A DNA stretch of 64,000 nucleotides from JAWLAT01 sp041395325 (GTDB taxonomy: Bacteria > Pseudomonadota > Gammaproteobacteria > Xanthomonadales > SZUA-5). Of this stretch, positions 60,624-64,000 are shown piece by piece. How positions within the stretch are numbered: position 1 is the first letter of the stretch; each line of letters starts with the position of its first letter. The position numbers and the translations under genes are program-made. The notes under the pieces were generated by a model, which ran no database searches, was not told the origin of the DNA, and saw only the letters and a list, made by a program, of their open reading frames with translations. The stretch spans positions 1-64,000 of the forward strand of contig JAWLAT010000009.1 of assembly GCA_041395325.1 (NCBI GenBank). The letters are read 5' to 3'.

Positions 60624-61222
60624 CAGGCGTGCAGCCGCTGCGCGAGCTCGGCGACCCGGCGGCCGAGGGCGGCGGCGAGGTCGCGTTCGTCGCTGCTCAG
60701 CGGCAAGTCGCCGTGGGGGCCGCTGACGTGGCTGGCGCCATAGGGTGTGCCGCCGCTCTGCGTACTGGCGAGCGCGGCCTCGGTGTAGGGAATGCCGGTC
60801 AGCAGCATGCCGTGGTGCAGCAGCGGCAGCAGCATGCCCAGCAGCGTGCTTTCCTGGCCGCCGTGCAGCGTGCCGGTGCTGGTGAAGGCGGCCGCTGGCT
60901 TGCCGGCCAGCGCACCGGAGAGCCACAGCGCGCCACTGCGTTCCAGAAACAGTTTCAGCGGCGCCGCCATGCCGCCAAAGCGGGTCGGACTGCCAATGAT
61001 CAGACCATCACAGCTGGCCAGGTCGTCCAGTTCGGCATAGGGCGGCCCGCTGTCGGGGATCGCCTCGCCTGTAGCCGCCTGATGCGTTGGATGGACCGGT
61101 GGCACGCAGCGCAGCAACGCGTCTGCGCCAGACACCGAGCTGACCCCGGCGGCAACTCGCCGGGCCAGCGCGGCGGTTCCGCCGTCGCGGCTGTAATAGA
61201 GCACCAGGATGCGGACGGTCAT
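60623..61222 (-). CDS. wrbA: NAD(P)H:quinone oxidoreductase WrbA
   Basis: A 199-residue flavodoxin-like quinone reductase. FMN-binding segments are LVLYYSRDGGTAALARRVAA, GLIIGSPTRFGGMAAPLKLF and FTSTGTLHGGQESTLLGMLL; the C-terminus PYGASHVSGPHGDLPLSSDE fits the family. It limits oxidative stress by two-electron quinone reduction. Start ATG 61222 (MTVRILVLYY). It is translationally coupled to the DUF2069 gene. Confidence 0.95.
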   Translation of the reverse strand: MTVRILVLYYSRDGGTAALARRVAAGVSSVSGADALLRCVPPVHPTHQAATGEAIPDSGPPYAELDDLASCDGLIIGSPTRFGGMAAPLKLFLERSGALWLSGALAGKPAAAFTSTGTLHGGQESTLLGMLLPLLHHGMLLTGIPYTEAALASTQSGGTPYGASHVSGPHGDLPLSSDERDLAAALGRRVAELAQRLHA

Positions 61223-61358
61223 CGCAGGGTCCGGGTTCGCAAAATGGGGGGTGATGATGCCGCAAAGCCGTGGCGGGGGTTGGCGTAGATCAATGAGTCT
61301 ATTGCGGGTCCTCGGACCCGCGAATCGGCTGCGGGTGACTCGATGCAACCGACAGCGG

Positions 61359-61587
61359 ACCCCTCCCCGACCCTCCCCTCCGCCTTCGGCGCAAGGGAGG
61401 GAGTTGATTCTGCCGCCTGTCGCCCTGCGCCCTCCGCTCTCCGCCTGCCTGCCGCCTGCCGAGTGCCCCGCGAGCGTCGGTGCGTCCCGACGTTGCCGGA
61501 CTTGGGAACTCCGTGGTGCCCATCGATGGCCGGCACCATCTCCTCCCCTTGCGCTGCACAGCAGCGGAGGGGGAGGCCGGGAGGGGG
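61359..61587. repeat. Imperfect inverted-repeat element with internal hairpins
   Basis: The outer arms, about 20 bases each (61359-61378, CCCTCCCC-rich; 61568-61587, its G-rich counterpart), match at about 15 of 20 positions. Inside are a hairpin at 61373-61402 (CCCTCC/GGGAGG around CGCCTTCGGCG) and another at 61540-61576 (CTCCTCCCCTTGCGCTG with AGCAGCGGAGGGGGAG). It resembles intergenic palindromic elements of xanthomonads. Confidence 0.6.
61414..61466. repeat. Variant heptamer array
   Basis: A run of 7-base units CGCCTGT, CGCCCTG, CGCCCTC, CGCTCTC, CGCCTGC, then a four-base slip and CGCCTGC, CGAGTGC. Same period as the AGGGCNC family but a different base composition. Confidence 0.55.
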
Positions 61588-61849
61588 TAGACCGGTCGCG
61601 CAAGGACATAGGAATGGCGATGGCCAATGCCCTCGTCAGCCATCCAGGCGCCAGCGCCTTTCGGGCGCGGAACGCTGGAATCGCTTCGAGGGCCAAGGCG
61701 GGTCAAGCAGCGATCGTTGGTGACGGAGCGGTCGATGCGTCGACCTTGGCGAGTCGAAGCGCCGAAGCTGCCCACCCCCGCGCAATCTTGACGATCGGTG
61801 TCATGCGGCGCTGCTACTATCAAGGGCTTGCGAATTGGGGTCGGTTGAG

Positions 61850-63517
61850 ATGGGTTTCGTGCAGTCCGCGCCGGTGCTGGACAATCCCTTTCAGGGTGAT
61901 CGGGTGCTGCGCTCGGCATTGCGTCGGCTGTTGCCGCCGGCGCGATTGGAGGCGCTGGAAACCGAGGCGATGGCGCTGGGCGAGATCCTGCGCGAGCTGT
62001 ATCCGCGGCAGCTGGCCGAGGCGACGCTGGAGCCGCGGCTGCAGCACTGGGATGGCTGGGGCAATCGCATCGACCGCATCGAGCTGAGTCCGTTGTGGCG
62101 CGAGTTGCCGGAACTGGCGGCGCGCTTCGGGCTGGTGGCGCACGGCTACGACAGCGCACTGGAGGCGCAGGCGCGCATCCACCAGTTCGCGCTGGTCTAT
62201 CTGTTCAACCCCGGCAGCGAGTTCTATGGCTGCCCGCTGGCGATGACCGACGGTGCCACGCGAGCGCTGCTGGATTCGGCCAACCGGCCGCTGATCGACC
62301 GCGCGGTGCCGCATTTCCTGGCCCGCGAAGCGGCCGACTTCTGGACCTGTGGCCAGTGGATGACCGAGACCACCGGTGGCTCGGACGTGAGCCAGAGCGA
62401 AACCATCGCCAGCCGCGACGACAGCGGTCAGTGGCGCATCTATGGTCGCAAGTGGTTCACCTCGGCCACCACCAGCGAAGCCACGCTGCTGCTGGCGCGG
62501 CCGGAGAGCAGCGATCTGGACGGCGCCGACGGGCTGGCGCTGTTCTATCTGGAGCCGCGCGACGAGCAGGGTCGGCTGAACCAGATCGAGATCGACCGGC
62601 TCAAGGACAAGCTGGGCACGCGCAAGCTGCCGACCGCCGAACTGCGGCTGTTCGGCGCCGCCGCCACACCGGTCAATGGCCTGGGCCACGGCATCCGCGC
62701 GATTGCGCCGGTGCTCAACATCACCCGGCTGTGGAACGCCTTCACCGCGCTGGGGCTGTATCGGCGCGGCCTGCAGTTGCTGGGTGACTACGCCCGCCGC
62801 CGGGTGGTCTTCGGCAAACCGTTGGCCGAGCAGCCCTTGCACCGCGAGACGGTCGCCGATTTGCAGGCCGAATTCGAGGCCGGCTTTCACCTGACCATGT
62901 ACGTGGCCGAGTTGCTGGGCAAGCAGGAGCACGGCCAGCTGGATGACCCCCATCGCGCGCTGTGGCGACTGCTGACGCCGCTGGCCAAGCTGTGGACGGC
63001 CAAGGCGGCGGTGGCCGGGTTGAGCGAGATCGTCGAGGGCTTCGGCGGCGCCGGCTACATCGAGCGCACCGGCATCCCGGTGCTGCTGCGCGATGCCCAG
63101 GTGCTGTCGATCTGGGAAGGCACCACCAACGTGCTGGCGCTGGACGTGCTACGGGTGCTGCGCGGCACCGATGGCGCCTTCAGTGCCTATCAGAACGCGC
63201 TGCGCGGTCTGGCGGCGCAAATCGGCAGCAGCGAGCTGCGCGAGGTTCAGGCCGCCGTGCTCAGCGCCAGCAAGACGCTGTCCGAGGGCATGGCGATGCT
63301 GCTGCGTGATCGCCGCAACGCCGAGGCGCTGGCCCGGTCACTGGCGCTCGGTCTGGCCCGCAGCATGGCGCTGGCGCTGTTGGCCCGGCACGCCGACTGG
63401 AGTCTGCGTGCCGAACAGGATCCGCGCGCCGCGGCGGCTGCGCGGCGTTTCGCCCGCCGCCCGCTGGTGACCCTGGCCGAGGGCGCCGACCCCGACGCCG
63501 ATCTGCTGGCCGACTGA
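61850..63517 (+). CDS. Acyl-CoA dehydrogenase (AidB-like)
   Basis: A 555-residue flavoprotein of the AidB-type acyl-CoA dehydrogenase group. Family segments include the FAD region WMTETTGGSDVSQSET, KWFTSATTSEATLLLARPES, RLKDKLGTRKLPTAELRLFG and the C-terminal GFGGAGYIERTGIPVLLRDA with SIWEGTTNVLALDVLRVL. AidB itself protects DNA from alkylation and has little dehydrogenase activity; whether this protein is a true acyl-CoA dehydrogenase or AidB is open. Start at 61850. The asparaginase-like gene follows after 12 bases. Confidence 0.92.
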   Translation: MGFVQSAPVLDNPFQGDRVLRSALRRLLPPARLEALETEAMALGEILRELYPRQLAEATLEPRLQHWDGWGNRIDRIELSPLWRELPELAARFGLVAHGYDSALEAQARIHQFALVYLFNPGSEFYGCPLAMTDGATRALLDSANRPLIDRAVPHFLAREAADFWTCGQWMTETTGGSDVSQSETIASRDDSGQWRIYGRKWFTSATTSEATLLLARPESSDLDGADGLALFYLEPRDEQGRLNQIEIDRLKDKLGTRKLPTAELRLFGAAATPVNGLGHGIRAIAPVLNITRLWNAFTALGLYRRGLQLLGDYARRRVVFGKPLAEQPLHRETVADLQAEFEAGFHLTMYVAELLGKQEHGQLDDPHRALWRLLTPLAKLWTAKAAVAGLSEIVEGFGGAGYIERTGIPVLLRDAQVLSIWEGTTNVLALDVLRVLRGTDGAFSAYQNALRGLAAQIGSSELREVQAAVLSASKTLSEGMAMLLRDRRNAEALARSLALGLARSMALALLARHADWSLRAEQDPRAAAAARRFARRPLVTLAEGADPDADLLAD

Positions 63518-63529
63518 CCCGGAGCTCCC

Positions 63530-64000
63530 ATGCATCGTCTGTGCATCGTCACCACCGGTGGCACGATCGACAAGATCTATTTCGACGACCTGAGCGAGTT
63601 TCAGGTCGGCGAGCCGCAGATCGGGCGGATCCTGCGCGCCATTGGCGTGGGTTTCGATTTCGATCTGATTGCGCTGTTGCGCAAGGACAGCCTGGAGATC
63701 GATGACAGCGATCGTGCGCTGATCCGCCAGACGGTCGCCGCGCAGCCGCACAAGCATGTGCTGATCACTCATGGCACCGACACGATGGTCGAGACAGCTC
63801 TCGCGCTGGCGCCGCTGCGCGACAAGGTGATCGTGCTGACCGGCGCGCTCAACCCGGCTCGCTTCGAGGGTTCGGATGCGGTGTTCAACATCGGCTGCGC
63901 GGTGGGCGCGGTGCAGTGCCTGCCCGATGGGGTCTATCTGGCCATGAATGGCCGCATCTGGCACCCGGAGCAGGTGCGCAAGAACCGCGCCGACAATCGC
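63530..64000 (+). CDS. Asparaginase-type small protein, 3' end beyond window
   Basis: 157 codons are present from ATG 63530 (GGAGCTCCC upstream) to the right edge with no stop. The N-terminus LCIVTTGGTIDKIYFDD and the central LITHGTDTMVETALAL carry the two asparaginase/glutaminase threonine motifs (TGGTID and HGTDTM). GALNPARFEGSDAVFNIG and LAMNGRIWHPEQVRKNR also fit the short (about 160-170 residue) proteobacterial asparaginase-domain family. It is probably co-transcribed with the acyl-CoA dehydrogenase gene. Only the last few residues should be missing. Confidence 0.9.
   Translation, partial: MHRLCIVTTGGTIDKIYFDDLSEFQVGEPQIGRILRAIGVGFDFDLIALLRKDSLEIDDSDRALIRQTVAAQPHKHVLITHGTDTMVETALALAPLRDKVIVLTGALNPARFEGSDAVFNIGCAVGAVQCLPDGVYLAMNGRIWHPEQVRKNRADNR

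Larger units (their letters stand above)
61223..61849. other. Long gene-free stretch with GC-rich repeats
   Basis: These 627 bases hold no supported gene. Between about 61359 and 61587 lies an imperfect inverted-repeat element with two local hairpins and a 7-base-periodic tract (61414-61466). Near 61789 a TTGACG stands 21 bases before TACTAT, a doubtful promoter for the acyl-CoA dehydrogenase gene; the same unusual spacing occurs before argS. Confidence 0.55.

Overview
The window is high-GC DNA (roughly 65% in ordinary regions) with tightly packed, often overlapping genes. Gene content and order point to a gammaproteobacterium of the Xanthomonadales/Lysobacterales (Rhodanobacteraceae-like): tonB-exbB-exbD-exbD next to pdxJ, hemD divergent from a YiiD_C thioesterase, argS followed by an FtsN-like SPOR protein, yebC-ruvC, wrbA-DUF2069, an ACE-type M2 peptidase, and secreted proteins ending in a DGFE motif. 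The species cannot be named from the sequence alone.

Layout. 1-3 kb: hemD (cut by the left edge), a thioesterase, a small membrane protein and an M61-like secreted metallopeptidase. 3.2-13.7 kb: a minus-strand TonB2-type energy-transduction operon (DUF3450, TtpC, ExbB2, ExbD2, TonB2, TPR protein, TonB-dependent receptor), then a secreted beta-helix protein. 13.7-17.3 kb: a DnaA-box cluster, argS, ftsN-like, a membrane rhodanese. 17.4-23.2 kb: a TPR protein and the classical tonB-exbB-exbD-exbD set, pdxJ, and a further stand-alone exbB. 23.6-30.7 kb: an S9 peptidase, an EF-hand protein, an ECF sigma/anti-sigma/periplasmic sensor operon, ettA, a second ECF sigma factor. 30.7-38.9 kb: an M2 peptidase/unknown/TIGR03032 operon, a small periplasmic protein, an SDR with a YchJ-like protein, and a divergent lysE/mocR pair.

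38.93-43.63 kb is the most striking part: a complete ISL3-family transposon with 26-bp inverted ends, an 8-bp target duplication (GTTAAATC) and an intact transposase. It carries three unusual cargo genes for secreted proteins. One is a trypsin-like serine protease whose gene switches abruptly from about 65% GC to about 30% GC in mid-frame. I recognise no described element with this cargo.

43.7-64 kb: a TPR tail protein, a Mn2+ (yybP-ykoY) riboswitch in front of a GDT1/MneA manganese exporter, two secreted proteins sharing the DGFE C-terminus, ilvI-ilvN, a PlpD-like patatin, periplasmic msrA, a DUF481 protein, an RDD protein, a lipase-like hydrolase, yebC-ruvC, DUF4259, a DUF433/DUF5615 toxin-antitoxin pair, wrbA-DUF2069, an AidB-like acyl-CoA dehydrogenase, and an asparaginase-type gene cut by the right edge.

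A second window-wide theme is a dispersed heptanucleotide repeat (unit AGGGCNC or its complement) at seven places. It is often arranged as inverted arms, sits at operon junctions and gene ends, and in three cases is read as protein. Because seven is not a multiple of three, copy-number change could switch reading frames.
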